A stretch of 64,000 nucleotides of DNA, from assembly GCA_963210315.1 (NCBI GenBank), contig OY723319.1:1735371-1799370 (forward strand), in the 5' to 3' direction. Below the pieces are notes generated by a model. That model was not told the DNA's origin, made no database searches, and was given only the letters and a program-made list of their open reading frames with translations. The stretch comes from Rhynchopus euleeides. Taxonomy: Eukaryota; Euglenozoa; Diplonemea; Diplonemida; Diplonemidae. This document shows positions 29,809-39,513 of this stretch, piece by piece. Position 1 is the first letter of the stretch. Each line of letters opens with the position of its first letter. The position numbers and the translations under genes are program-made.

Positions 29809-30654
29809 CGCCATGAAGAAGAGAAGTAACCAACGGAGGAGAAACGTGTCGAGGAAGAACCTTGCCAGAGTGTGTGGTGCGTATGATCTCGAACTCTAAC
29901 CCCCCTCTAGCTTTGAAACCCTGGCTACGCCTTGAGAGGTGTACCCGCCAGTGTTTTCCCTCCCTGCCCCCACCTGTCCACAGTGGATGGGTGGATTGTC
30001 CTTGGCATCAGCCTGCACTGTGCGGCATTGACAGCGGCTGGAGCCACTGCTCTGCAATGCTTCCTACCTCTCGCCACAGAAGAACCTGAAACAGCACAGG
30101 GGCTGCTCAGAGCAGGGCCAAAAAGAAGCGTTCAAAAAATTGTTTATGAATTCAGCTCCAAAGTGTGCCTTCGCTGTGGCAGGCACACACACCCACCTTC
30201 GCAGCTTCATTTTTTTTACATTTCTGAGACAGGGCCCCTCACAGATGTTGTTCCAGCAGGGGTGTTTCTGCGGCAGCAGGACCCTCCCCAATAGTTCGAC
30301 TGTACTAGCGCAGACCCTCAGTACTGTCGGACGGTGGCCCGAGACAGGTATACAGGGCTAATGAACATCTGCAGATTATATTTTCAACGTTCACTGGTTT
30401 CGGCTCACGCAATGGTCCATACAGGAGGCGAGGGTGGAGGACTCGCCAACGCACACTGCACAGACCACGGGTGAATGGGTGGTCTGTCGCGAGTCAATGG
30501 TACCTTGCAAAAAGTTAATGAGTACCCCCCTTACGCCCCCAGCCCTCCCCTCTCGCGTCTTTCCCTGCTTTTGGCATGTTCTGCAAGCGTGACATGTCTG
30601 CGGCCACGCCACTCCCGCAACACACCAGGTTCAAGAAGTTTGATCTGATACAAA
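29809..30654 (+). repeat. duplicated upstream block of small gene 2
   Basis: Collinear with 19,110-20,271 but shorter. It lacks the about 235-bp segment and smaller pieces. The retrotransposon lies just before its left edge. Confidence 0.75.
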
Positions 30655-31041
30655 ATGGGCAACCGTTCCTCAAGCTCCTTCGAGTACGGCAGCAACTACG
30701 GCGCGTCGCACCACGGCTCGATTGGCGACCTCTCGGGCCATGGCTCATTCGGTGACGCGTTCCGTGAAGCGCACGGCCGAGGCGGCAACGGCCACACCTT
30801 CGAGTACAATGGAGCCCTGTACAGCACCAACAGGGCCGACGGTAGCGAGAGCAGGAGGGCACCTGACAGCCGTGACGACCTCAACCACCAAGTTCGGGCT
30901 GACTTTCACCATGTGAACTCTACTGTGAAGGATGCAGGGATGGGAAGCTTGGACTGGACTACCGGCAGGAGCTACAAATGGTCGTCCACGGTCGACAAGC
31001 AGAGGGCTGACTACCACGAAAGGGAAGTGCACAAGCAGTAG
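30655..31041 (+). CDS. small unidentified protein, family copy 2 (predicted myristoylated form)
   Basis: 128 residues, same length and same MGNRSSSS N-terminus as copy 1. Differences are few: GSIGD for GSLGD, NRADG for NRGDG, STVKDAG for SARKDAG, DWTTGRSY for DWMTGRTY. The frame is intact. The 5' sequence before the ATG is identical to copy 1 for about 60 bp. Function unknown. The retrotransposon, about 850 bp upstream, separates it from MAPEG-2. Confidence 0.7.
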   Translation: MGNRSSSSFEYGSNYGASHHGSIGDLSGHGSFGDAFREAHGRGGNGHTFEYNGALYSTNRADGSESRRAPDSRDDLNHQVRADFHHVNSTVKDAGMGSLDWTTGRSYKWSSTVDKQRADYHEREVHKQ

Positions 31042-31042
31042 T

Positions 31043-31860
31043 TAGGCCTGTCGCTTCTCGCAACGACGGTCTGACCACAAGAGAGGAAGCTGAAGCCGCG
31101 CGTTATCTCTGCTGCCCCACTCCCCACGCGTCCTGATGCTGGCCGCAAACGAAGCACACAACCACCAGCACAATAGCGGCTGTTCCCTTCAACCCCTTTC
31201 AATAATCCCTTGGCGTACTCTGTACACAGAACGTTTCCTGACACCTCTCGCCACAGAAGAGCCCCCCGGGGCTCAGAGAGTGTCAAAAAGAATCGTTCAA
31301 AAGTTGTTCACGATTCGTCGTTTGCCCCTCCAGAGCGTGTGTCAAACTGTGTCACTTTCCAACCAGTTTAGTGAGGCACACACACACAACACACACCTTA
31401 TCTTTCTCACCTTTCTGCATATCTGCTTGAAGGCCCTCCAAGTGTGTTGTTCCAGCACGGGTGTGTTTCTGCGGCAGCAGATTGACCCTCCCCGAATGGT
31501 TTGTCTCATGAATACTAGAGAGTGCCCCCGCGACAGGTGTATAGGGGGGAATTCAGCACCTGCAAATAACAACGTTTACCCTTATTGGTTTTTCTCGACT
31601 CACATAACGTGAGGAAAGTGTCGCTTTGTCAGGACCCCGTCACTCTCACCGCTGCTCCGCAACCCCTCTCGCCTCCACACAGCAGGCGAGGGGGTGTGGG
31701 GCTTCCAACGCAGAGACCAAGCCCGAGTGATGGAAGTTCCTCCCGCAGCGAAACTTTTTTGACATTGTGAGTGCCGTGGCAATGCGGCAAGGCTTCTGAG
31801 CGGCCTCTTCCCTCTCCCTCCCTCCCCACCCTGTTTTACACGAAACACTCTGCCTAGTCC
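31043..31860 (+). repeat. duplicated downstream block of small gene 2
   Basis: Collinear with 20,660-21,720 and 32,665-33,360. It has an uninterrupted TA (31,420-31,421) where copy 1 carries the MITE. It includes the GTTGTTCCAGCACGGGTGTG module and ends in a C/T-rich run before the unrelated leader of small gene 3. Confidence 0.75.
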
Positions 31861-32235
31861 CTTGACTACAGTCCCTGCCCCGAGCAGCTTCGCGGACAAG
31901 TACCCCTCACGCCCTCTCCCCAGGTCAGGGGGTGTGGGACTTGCAACGTATAGACCAAGTGATGGAGGTCCTCCCGGCATGAGGTTGAAGGGCCCCCCTC
32001 CCTCCCTCCCTCCCTCCCTCCCCCACCCGCTGCGTTGCTGTGTTTATAGTTGATGAAGTACTGGTACCTTGCTGTCCCACCCCACACACCACACCCACAT
32101 CTGATCTCGTGACTAGTCATTGTCGCTCACACCGCAATCTACTGTTCCACAGAAGACACCCCACGTGCCACATACCACACATGCAATCCAGACCTGTTCT
32201 CACATCCCCGCACCTCACCACACTCATCCCGCAAG

Positions 32236-32658
32236 ATGGTGCTGCGCCTGCTGCTGGTTGCCGGGCTGCTTGTTGCGGCTGACGCTCGCGACTTCGAGTA
32301 CGGCAGCAACTACGGCGCGTCGCACCACGGCTCGCTTGGCGACCTCTCGAGCAAGGGCTCATTGAAAGACGCGTTCCGTGAGGCGCACGGCCGAGGCGGC
32401 AACGGCCACACCTTCGGGTACAATAATAAGCTGTACAGCACCAACAGGGGCGACGGTAGCGAGAGCAGGAGGGCACCTGACAGCCGTGACGACCTCAACC
32501 ACCAAGTTCGGGCTTCCTTTCACCATGCGAACTCTGCTGTGAAGGACGCAGGGATGGGAAGCTTGGACTGGATGACCGGCAGGGACTACGAATGGTCGTC
32601 CACGGTCGACAAGCAAAGGGCTGACTACCACGAGAGGGAAATGCACAAGCACCCGTGA
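32236..32658 (+). CDS. small protein family copy 3, secreted form with signal peptide
   Basis: 140 residues. Residues 1-18 (MVLRLLLVAGLLVAADAR) form a clear signal peptide, and the family body starts at residue 20 (FEYGSNYGASHHGSLGDLSS). The body matches copies 1 and 2 throughout, with SKGSLKDAF for GHGSFGDAF and GYNNKLYSTNR for EYNGALYSTNR, and a different end (EMHKHP). DNA similarity to the other copies begins exactly at the body, and the upstream 200 bp are unrelated. This protein is therefore predicted to enter the secretory pathway, unlike its paralogues. No Cys residues and no second membrane segment in the body. Function unknown. Confidence 0.75.
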   Translation: MVLRLLLVAGLLVAADARDFEYGSNYGASHHGSLGDLSSKGSLKDAFREAHGRGGNGHTFGYNNKLYSTNRGDGSESRRAPDSRDDLNHQVRASFHHANSAVKDAGMGSLDWMTGRDYEWSSTVDKQRADYHEREMHKHP

Positions 32659-32664
32659 GGATGC

Positions 32665-33555
32665 CCTCGGCCTGGGTGCCTCCGCTCGCAACGACGGTCT
32701 GACCACAAGAGAGGAAGCTGAAGCGCGTTTTCTCTGCTGCCCCACTCCCCACGCGTGCTGATGCTGGCGGCAAGCCACACAACCGCGTTCACCACAGAAC
32801 ACAGAACTTTCTTCATGAATTCAGCTCCAGAGTGTGCCTTCGCTGTGTCGCTGTGTGTCAAACTGTGTAACTTTCCAACCAGTTTAGTGAGGCACACACA
32901 CACAACACACACCTTCTCTTTCTCACCTTTCTGCATATCTGCTTGAAGGCCCTCCAAGTGTGTTGTTCCAGCAGGGTGTGTTTCTGCGGCAGCAGATTGA
33001 CCCTCCCCGAATGGTTTGACTCATGAATACTAGAGAGTGCCCCCGCGACAGGTGCATAGGGGGGAATTCAGCACCTGCAAATAACAACGTTTACCCTTCT
33101 TGGTTTTTCTCGACTCACATAACGTGAGGAAAGTGTCGCTTTGTCAGGACCCCGTCACTCTCACCGCTGCTCCGCAACCCCTCTCGCCTCCACACAGCAG
33201 GCGAGGGGGTGTGGGGCTTCCAACGCAGAGACCAAGCCCGAGTGACGGACTGTCCACCCGGCAGCAAAACTTTTTTGACATTGTGAGTGCCGTGGCAATG
33301 CGGCAAGGCTTCTGAAGGGCCTCCTTCCTCCCTCCCCCACCGCACCCTGTTATTGCACGAAACGTCCTTTTGGTACCCATTTCAGCGAACTGGCAGACAC
33401 AGCTCCACGACTGACAAGTCCGCCCCCCTCCCTCCCCCCACCACACGAAGCCCCGTTGCACAAACCACCCTTTTGGCACCCCCACGTTGCCGACATGGCA
33501 GGCCGTCTCCCTCCCCAATGCACACACCCCACCCCACAGGGCCAGGGGTGGTAAT
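32665..33555 (+). repeat. duplicated downstream block of small gene 3
   Basis: Third copy of the downstream block, again with an empty TA site (32,936-32,937). It continues into the leader of the PDZ gene; copy 1 has the same continuation up to 22,018. Confidence 0.75.
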
Positions 33556-35173
33556 ATGGACCCCCGAAGTCACGCCCGCTCCCCCGGCGATGAAGCCTCT
33601 TTCGGCGGAACGGCTGCGGAGCTGAAAAGGGCGTTTGACAACTACGCACGGCTGTCGCAGAATGAGAAGCGCGACATCGCCCGCTGGTGGCAGCTGGACC
33701 AGGAGGGTGGGGTCGAGCCCGAGGTCCGGCAGGACGCCGCCGACAGCGTCCGCATCTCTGAGGGGAAACGCCTGGAGGCGGAGAACGAGATGCAGAGACA
33801 CTTGGCCGCCCTGCTCAGCCAGCAGGGCAGCGCCTCCCCCACCGGCTCACTCTCGCCCTCCCCCAGCCGCGGCGACGACGCGTCCCTCATCTACGACCTG
33901 CAGATGGCCCTCACCAAGTCTGAAGCCAGCCGCTCCGACGCCCTCCACCGCCTCGAGGACCTCTCGCGCGAGGTGGAGAGCCTGAAGGACGCAGACCCCC
34001 ACGGGGAGCTCGAGGCCTCGCTCGCCAGGGCTGAGGCACGCGCTGCGCTGGCGGAGTCGAAGCTGGCTGCTGCGGAGGACCTCCTGACGCGGAGCAACAA
34101 GAGGAGCGCGTCGTTTGCGTCGGATCGCTACGGCGATCCGGATGACGACTTGGAGGAGAGGGTCGACACGATGGAGCGTGCCCTGCAGGAGGCAGCGGAT
34201 ACAGTCGTCTCGCTGAAGGAGAAGCTGGAGGAGACGGAGACGGACATGCTGCGCCACCGCAGGCAGGTGAAGGAGCTGAAGAAGGACAAGGAGCGGCTCT
34301 CGGGGCTCCTCACGCAGCGCATGCACCAGCTGGAGGACGAGGCGATGCAGCTGCAGTCGCTTGCGAAAGGGCGGCGGGCGGGCGGCGCGAGGGGGCGCAG
34401 CACGTCCCCCTCGTCGGGTGCGGGGAGCCCAGGGGGCTCGCACCGCTTCGGGCGGAGTTCGTCACACAGGACACGCGGGTCGTCGCCTGCTGCGGGGAGT
34501 GGTGGTGGTGGTGGGCAGGGCACCCGGCTGGGGCTCGAGGTTGCCGATTCGATCCACGTGGGGCGTCTCGGGGGTGACCTGAAGTATGACGGGGTGCGTG
34601 TGGTGGCGGCCAGCCGCCCTGCAGCCCCCATCATCCACGATGGTGATGTGATCATTAAGGTGGATGACTCGCCGGTCACGAACATGCAGTCCTTCAAGAA
34701 GGTGGTCCATGGGCTGGACCCACACACCTCCGTCCTCCTGACGGTGCGGAGAAAGGGGCCCGGGGGGACGTCAGGTGTGCTCCGAAAATGTTTGCATCCC
34801 CCACCACCCCCCCACGTTCCTCCTGCTTGTGTAGTGTGAGGGGGGAGGGAGGACTGACCTTTACAATCTTCTCTTTTTGAATTTTCCAAACTGACCCGCT
34901 CGCGGATCGGGAAGCCCCTCTGCAACGTTGCCAACCCGCCTCCCCGCCGCCACAGTGATCAAGCAGGTTGACGTGAAGCCGAGGCGGCAGTCAGTAGGTG
35001 TCGGCGACCGTGGTGGGTACGTCAACACCGTGCTGCTGCGGGACAGCGTCGGCGTGCGCAGCAGCAGCGGTGGGCGCAGGCGGGGAGGGCCATCTACCCG
35101 CACCACTGATTCGTACCTGTCGAGCGCGTGGACCGCGCCTCACCAGCCGATCAACAACACGACGCGGATCTGA
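33556..35173 (+). CDS. coiled-coil protein with PDZ domain (2 exons)
   Basis: Exons 33,556-34,774 and 34,956-35,173 encode 478 residues. Residues about 15-45 are helical; about 115-275 are strongly coiled-coil (heptads in EDLSREVESLKDADP and VKELKKDKERLSGLL). A Ser/Gly/Arg-rich linker follows, then a PDZ domain at about 325-405: RLGLEV (carboxylate-binding loop type), VRVVAASRPAAP, IHDGDVIIKVDDSPV, and LLTVRRKG. The C-terminus is basic and Ser/Arg-rich. PDZ domains bind protein C-termini, so this is probably a scaffold. No signal peptide or membrane helix. The start is the ATG at 33,556 because similarity in the truncated copy at 21,963 and the composition change there. Intron removal restores the frame. 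Confidence 0.8.
34775..34955 (+). other. intron of the coiled-coil/PDZ gene
   Basis: 181 bp, donor GTGTGC and acceptor CGCCACAG. It splits a Val codon (G|TG) just after the last PDZ strand. Reading through would add a Pro/His-rich tail ending at 34,839. Confidence 0.75.
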
Positions 35174-36221
35174 TCAGGCAGACGGGGGTGGTGAGGGCCT
35201 GAGTGAGGAAGTGCATGAGGCCTTTGCACGGTGTTTCAGTTTTTTTAGAGTTTTCCACCCCACCCCGCGTCCCCTTGATCTTCCCGCGACCCCTGTGCGA
35301 AAAGGTAGAGCCAACCTCAGTCAGCGATGTGGGTGTCCTCGGTCAGCTGCGGTCGGCTGCAACGAAAACAGCTGTGTGAAGTGAAGGACTGCCGAGGACC
35401 ACTAGAGTTCGATCGATGATACCTACGCGAGACAATGGGCGCACCCACATCTAAACACCGGTCATGAGGTAAAAACAGTGTTCAAGAATTCCAGATGAGT
35501 ATTCCCTGAACATATAAATTTTTTGCTCGAAGCCGTTATTCCTTTCTCTTTTGATGCGTTACAGCTTCCGCCACCCAGCCTGCTGCCTTGATGTGTAGCA
35601 TGTGGAGCACACTGTTTGTTACACAGAAAGGTGCGGGTTCGTTGGAAGAAGAATCCTACACCGCCTTATGCGAGTCTTTCATCACCCACTGCCGTTGGCA
35701 TGTGGACGGCAGTTGCGGGGTGGAACTGCCTGGTTTGAACTGCTTCGGTTTTGTTTGTACTGTGTTTGCGTTATTATAATTATTGTGTGACCGAAGTGTA
35801 GCCATGCAGGGCACTGTATCCGGGGGGATTGGGAAGGGTGGGTCAAAAGGTGCAGGACATTTGAGCAGTGTCGGCGCGTATTGTGCGCAATCCGAGACAT
35901 GACATGTCTTCGGATTGGCCACAGTCAGCTGAGTTGTCGGTATCCCGCCGAGTGTGCAGGAAGACTCTCGCGCGGTGCTGTTGGAAGTCTGCCGTAACCT
36001 CACCTGCACTCTGCAGCACACGATGATGTGCAAGGGGCATGGCTGGGAGACTTGCAAGGATATGATGTACATATGTGTCAGTGCGATTCCACCCCGCCTC
36101 CCGCCCCCCCATTGCGTCGTATTTTGCAGCACAGGCAGCACCCAACAGGGCTGAGAGATGTGGCTGTGGGAGGGGTGAGGCTGCTGTCAGCCGTGCTGCC
36201 TTGTCCATATTCCACAACAGG
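35174..36221. other. intergenic, no supported gene
   Basis: No coding frame with recognisable content, and no repeat shared with the rest of the window. Short A/T-richer stretches occur near 35,470-35,550. Confidence 0.5.
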
Positions 36222-36718
36222 GGAGCACCACAACAGCCCTGACACCACCACCCGACACACAGGACGAGCGCCTGGCTGCGCTGCGCCGGTCGCTGGTGCG
36301 AGGACGCCACCTCCTCGCCCAGCTGCAGAGGTGCGTGGCTCGCCTGCAGGCGATGGAGCAGGGGCTGGGGGGGGAGGTGGCGCCGGTGTCCTGCTGTCGC
36401 AGGCATCGGGCGAGGGCGTGCCCGGCGTGTCCCCGTCAGGGAGACCCCGAGCACACCGCAGCCATGGCAGCCGTAGCGGCACTGCTGTCGCTCTGCTTCG
36501 GTGCTCTCTCACCGTGCCCCAGTGATGCGGGTCGGCTGTGTAAGGGGGGTGTTGCTCACAGTGTCGCCGGATGACATTAGTTGGAGTCGTCGTTGCAGTC
36601 TGGTTTGTCGGTGGATGACGTGGCAACAGGGCCTGCTGTCACAGCCCCCTCCTTCACGGATATCAACCACGACGTTGCGTTCTCTCCTGACAGAGCCAGG
36701 TTGGTGTTGATGTTGTGA
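36222..36718 (+). pseudogene. relic of the WD40/stalk membrane-protein gene
   Basis: Three pieces match the 5' part of the gene at 39,514. The leader GAGCACCACAACAGCCCTGA lies at 36,222; a start with signal peptide (MAAVAALLSLCFGALSPCPS) begins at 36,464; and a WD-like stretch at 36,604-36,718 reads LSVDDVATGP...INHDVAFSPD, matching VYDTMTGAAL...SVAFSPD. Stops and frame changes separate the pieces, and about 190 bp of unrelated coiled-coil-like coding-looking sequence is inserted between leader and ATG. Probably a decayed partial duplicate. Confidence 0.65.
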
Positions 36719-37205
36719 CGCTGACCCCATCCCATACCCGCGCGCAGTGTGTTTTGAGAGAGCAACACAAAACCGCTTGTTCCCTTCACAGGGGCCACAC
36801 CACCCTGCCGCTCGTGCGCACAAACAAAACCCGGACTCTTTTCCTTCAGGTTTGAGTCATTCTGCGGCAGGCTGAGCGAGAAGGGCGATTTTTCCCTTCT
36901 TTTCCTTTTCTTTGGGTGCCCTCGCCACGAGGTGAGTGAAAGTGATCAACGCCTTCCCCTCACTGTCTGACGAGCTGTGACTGGTAGCGAGGGCCCCTTA
37001 CTCTACTTCCCTGTTTCCCCCACCCCCGTCTGAATGGGGTTGTGCACGACAGGTGTGCCCCTCTGTATCTTCCCCCGCCCCACCCATTGCATTCTTCTTT
37101 CATGATTCTTCCGCTCTTCCTTTACACAGTTTTCTGATCACGCTTCAGGCGGTACTTGAGGGCCACTATCACGGTGTTGGATTGCCGCAAATGAAATAGA
37201 AGCAG
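36719..37205. other. intergenic, no supported gene
   Basis: Contains C/T-rich tracts. A stretch from about 36,850 to 36,930 is bounded by TTCAG and a GTGAGT donor-like site and could be a stray exon, but I cannot link it to a gene. Confidence 0.4.
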
Positions 37206-37314
37206 AGGGGGTCCTCGCTGGCCGTTATCCTCCGTCAATCTCCGTCAGTTTTCAGCTAATTCAACAGGGAATTCACCAAAATGCACTGACGGTCACCCCG
37301 TAGCGAAGACCCCC
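37206..37314 (+). mobile_element. MITE-like element (GGGGGTCTTC ends), copy 2
   Basis: 109 bp with ends GGGGGTCCTCGCT and AGCGAAGACCCCC. The interior (CGTTATCCTCCGTCAATC, TTTTCAGCTAATTCAACAGG) is about 90% identical to copy 3 at 38,447. No coding capacity. Confidence 0.8.
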
Positions 37315-37779
37315 AGAAAGGATGCTCAGGGGTAAATGGGCGAGATCTCTAGTCTTGCACCACAGGGGCTCAATAGCCCGGTTCTTTCGACGGGTTTTCG
37401 GACATAATGCAGCTGAGACACCAAGAAGGCTGCCACTGCCCACAGGAGATTTACGAATCATGGACGGAAAAGGGGTGACCCAAAAGGGGTAACGGGAAGT
37501 GCACCGATCCAAAAGCTAAGAACGAAAAGGCCTATTCTGGGGAAGGAGGGGGGTTATGGACAAAGTCAAATGCAATAAGCGGGAAGGGTTCCCACAAAAA
37601 GTTACACAGGGGCCTCCGTTCTGTGTCATTGCACATCGCACAGTTGCTTCCATTTCCATTTCCCTTTCCTGTTCTTTCTTCTTCCCCTTTCCCTTCCCCA
37701 TTTCCCAAGCTTCGTGCTGCTGGCGTGCGTGGTGGCGGCCCGGCCTGCAGCGGAGCAGCGGCAGGTGCTGCAGCAGCCG

Positions 37780-37904
37780 CCAACCTGGGGAAGCCTTCTG
37801 TGCCCCTCTGCTGGATCTGTCACTGGTTTGCTGCCAGCCACGACCCAGCGGGGGGGCACAGATGGTTTCCCCCGTATGAGTATGACCTCTCCGAGAATTT
37901 ACCG
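37780..37904 (+). repeat. duplicated coding-like block, copy 1
   Basis: 125 bp nearly identical to 38,712-38,836. One frame reads NLGKPSVPLCWICHWFAASH then DPAGGHRWFPPYEYDLSENL. Of three differences to the other copy, two are silent in this frame and one is Asn to Asp, which hints that it is or was an exon. Flanks differ between copies. Upstream there is a pyrimidine tract ending CCCAAG that could be a splice acceptor. No family recognised. Confidence 0.5.
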
Positions 37905-38271
37905 TCTCGGGGTGTGTGTCTCAGACACACCCTCGTCTCCGTCCTGGGTGTGCCTTCTGATGCACACCCAGGCAGCTGTGTGCTGTGTGCTGTGCCTCTC
38001 CCGTATCTCTCGAGGCGAGGGTGTGCTTTTCTGCACGCCCTGGCAGCTTGCCCTTGCCACACTCACGACAGTACCTCCCCTTCTGCCCAGCGATCAAAGA
38101 TTGAGCATTGGGCTTGCTTGCAGAAACCTTGAACACACATAGATGATGGTCAGGGTACCCATGGTGCCCTGCCACAGGACAGGAATCACTGAGAGAGTGG
38201 GTCTTCTTTCTCTGCAGGGAAAAGATGCCCCTCCGAATCGAGTTGCAATACTTCCAGAGGAATAAAGTGGA

Positions 38272-38350
38272 CCACTCCGCCCCCTCCCCGCCTGTCTCTG
38301 AATCGCAAATGCTAGACATTCGTAACAGTTCATTCGCCCGCATGTCTCTG
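38272..38350 (+). repeat. short duplicated block carrying an empty MITE site
   Basis: CCCCGCCTGTCTCTGA, GCAAATG, GACATT and CCCGCATGTCT occur in the same order in 38,395-38,446 plus 38,557-38,578, where the MITE separates the two halves. Confidence 0.65.
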
Positions 38351-38446
38351 TAAAGAACCCAATTCAGTTAGTCCATACCATTCTCTGTTTGGCACACCAC
38401 TCCATCCCTTCCCCGCCTGTCTCTGAGAGTTGCAAATGTCGGACAT

Positions 38447-38556
38447 TGGGGGTCTTCGCTGGTCGTTATCCTTCGTCAATCTTCGTCAGTTTTCAGCGAA
38501 TTCAACAGGAAATGCATCAAAATGCACTGACGATCACCCCGTAGCGAAGACCCCCA
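38447..38556 (+). mobile_element. MITE-like element (GGGGGTCTTC ends), copy 3
   Basis: 110 bp with perfect 13-bp terminal inverted repeats GGGGGTCTTCGCT and AGCGAAGACCCCC. It interrupts a short block whose uninterrupted copy is at 38,272-38,350. Target duplication cannot be read unambiguously. Confidence 0.85.
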
Positions 38557-38711
38557 TGTTAATTCACCCGCATGTCTTCTCAAAACACCCCTGCCCCCGC
38601 CCCTTCGCTTCCCAAGTCTCTGTGACGGGGCTGGTGTCCGTCAGGAACAGAGCCCCGTTGCACACAGGCGTTGCTCCACATCGTTCCTTGCTGTTTCATA
38701 GTTCGGGATCG

Positions 38712-38836
38712 CCAACCTGGGGAAGCCTTCTGTGCCCCTCTGCTGGATCTGTCACTGGTTTGCTGCCAGCCACGACCCAGCGGGGGGGCACAGGTGGTTT
38801 CCCCCGTATGAGTATGACCTCTCCGAGGATTTGCCG
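38712..38836 (+). repeat. duplicated coding-like block, copy 2
   Basis: Partner of 37,780-37,904, reading ...PYEYDLSEDLPPP and followed by GGTGAGCTG, which looks like a splice donor. About 650 bp upstream of the WD40 gene and not in frame with it. Confidence 0.5.
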
Positions 38837-39513
38837 CCACCTGGTGAGCTGCATGCTGCATTGGGGCTGCTAGAGTGATGCAGGCCCCAGCACCCACCCC
38901 CACACCAGTGGGGCGGCCCTGTACTGTAAAAATGTTCCAAGTAGAAGGAACCGGCCTGACGGAGCTTCTTGTCCATCCCGAAGGAGGCCGTCTGCAGGCG
39001 ACAGGCGTGCGCAGCACATGGCGCGCAGCCGACCACGGGCACACGACTGCAGGAACGTGCAGCCGCAGGACGCTCTTCTTGCTCTGTTGGGTTCTCCTCG
39101 CCGAGGCCTGTGGTTTCTGCCCCCCACACACAGGTGCGTTGCCTTCCCACCTTCCCACACAACCGGCAATGTGGTGACGTCTGTGTGACCATGGCGCGAC
39201 AGCCATCGTATACACCACCAGGTGCACGCCCCGCCCCCGTCCCCCACGTGAGGCGTACGGCCATTGAGGGAGTGTGCTCGTCTGGATGGTGGGGATATCT
39301 CGGCAAACATGATTCGCACGAGTTGCCTGCGCTCCACAGTGCAGCAGTGATCTGCACCTACCTTGCCACAGCAGCACAAAAAAATCAGACACACAGCACA
39401 GTTTGATACAGAGCGAAGGCCCCACGCCACCCACCGTGTCCGAGGAGGAGAGCACCACAACAGCCCTGACACCACCACCCGACAGATACGACACACCTGC
39501 GCACACCGCAGCC

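Noticed and set aside
35395..35450. tRNA-like GTTCGATCGATG (T-loop-like) sequence
   Set aside because: No matching acceptor, D-arm or anticodon arm could be found around it by eye.
39403..39513. Upstream extension of the WD40 gene
   Set aside because: The extra 37 codons begin at a TTG and would bury the signal peptide. The ATG at 39,514 starts exactly at the signal peptide, and the relic at 36,464 conserves it.
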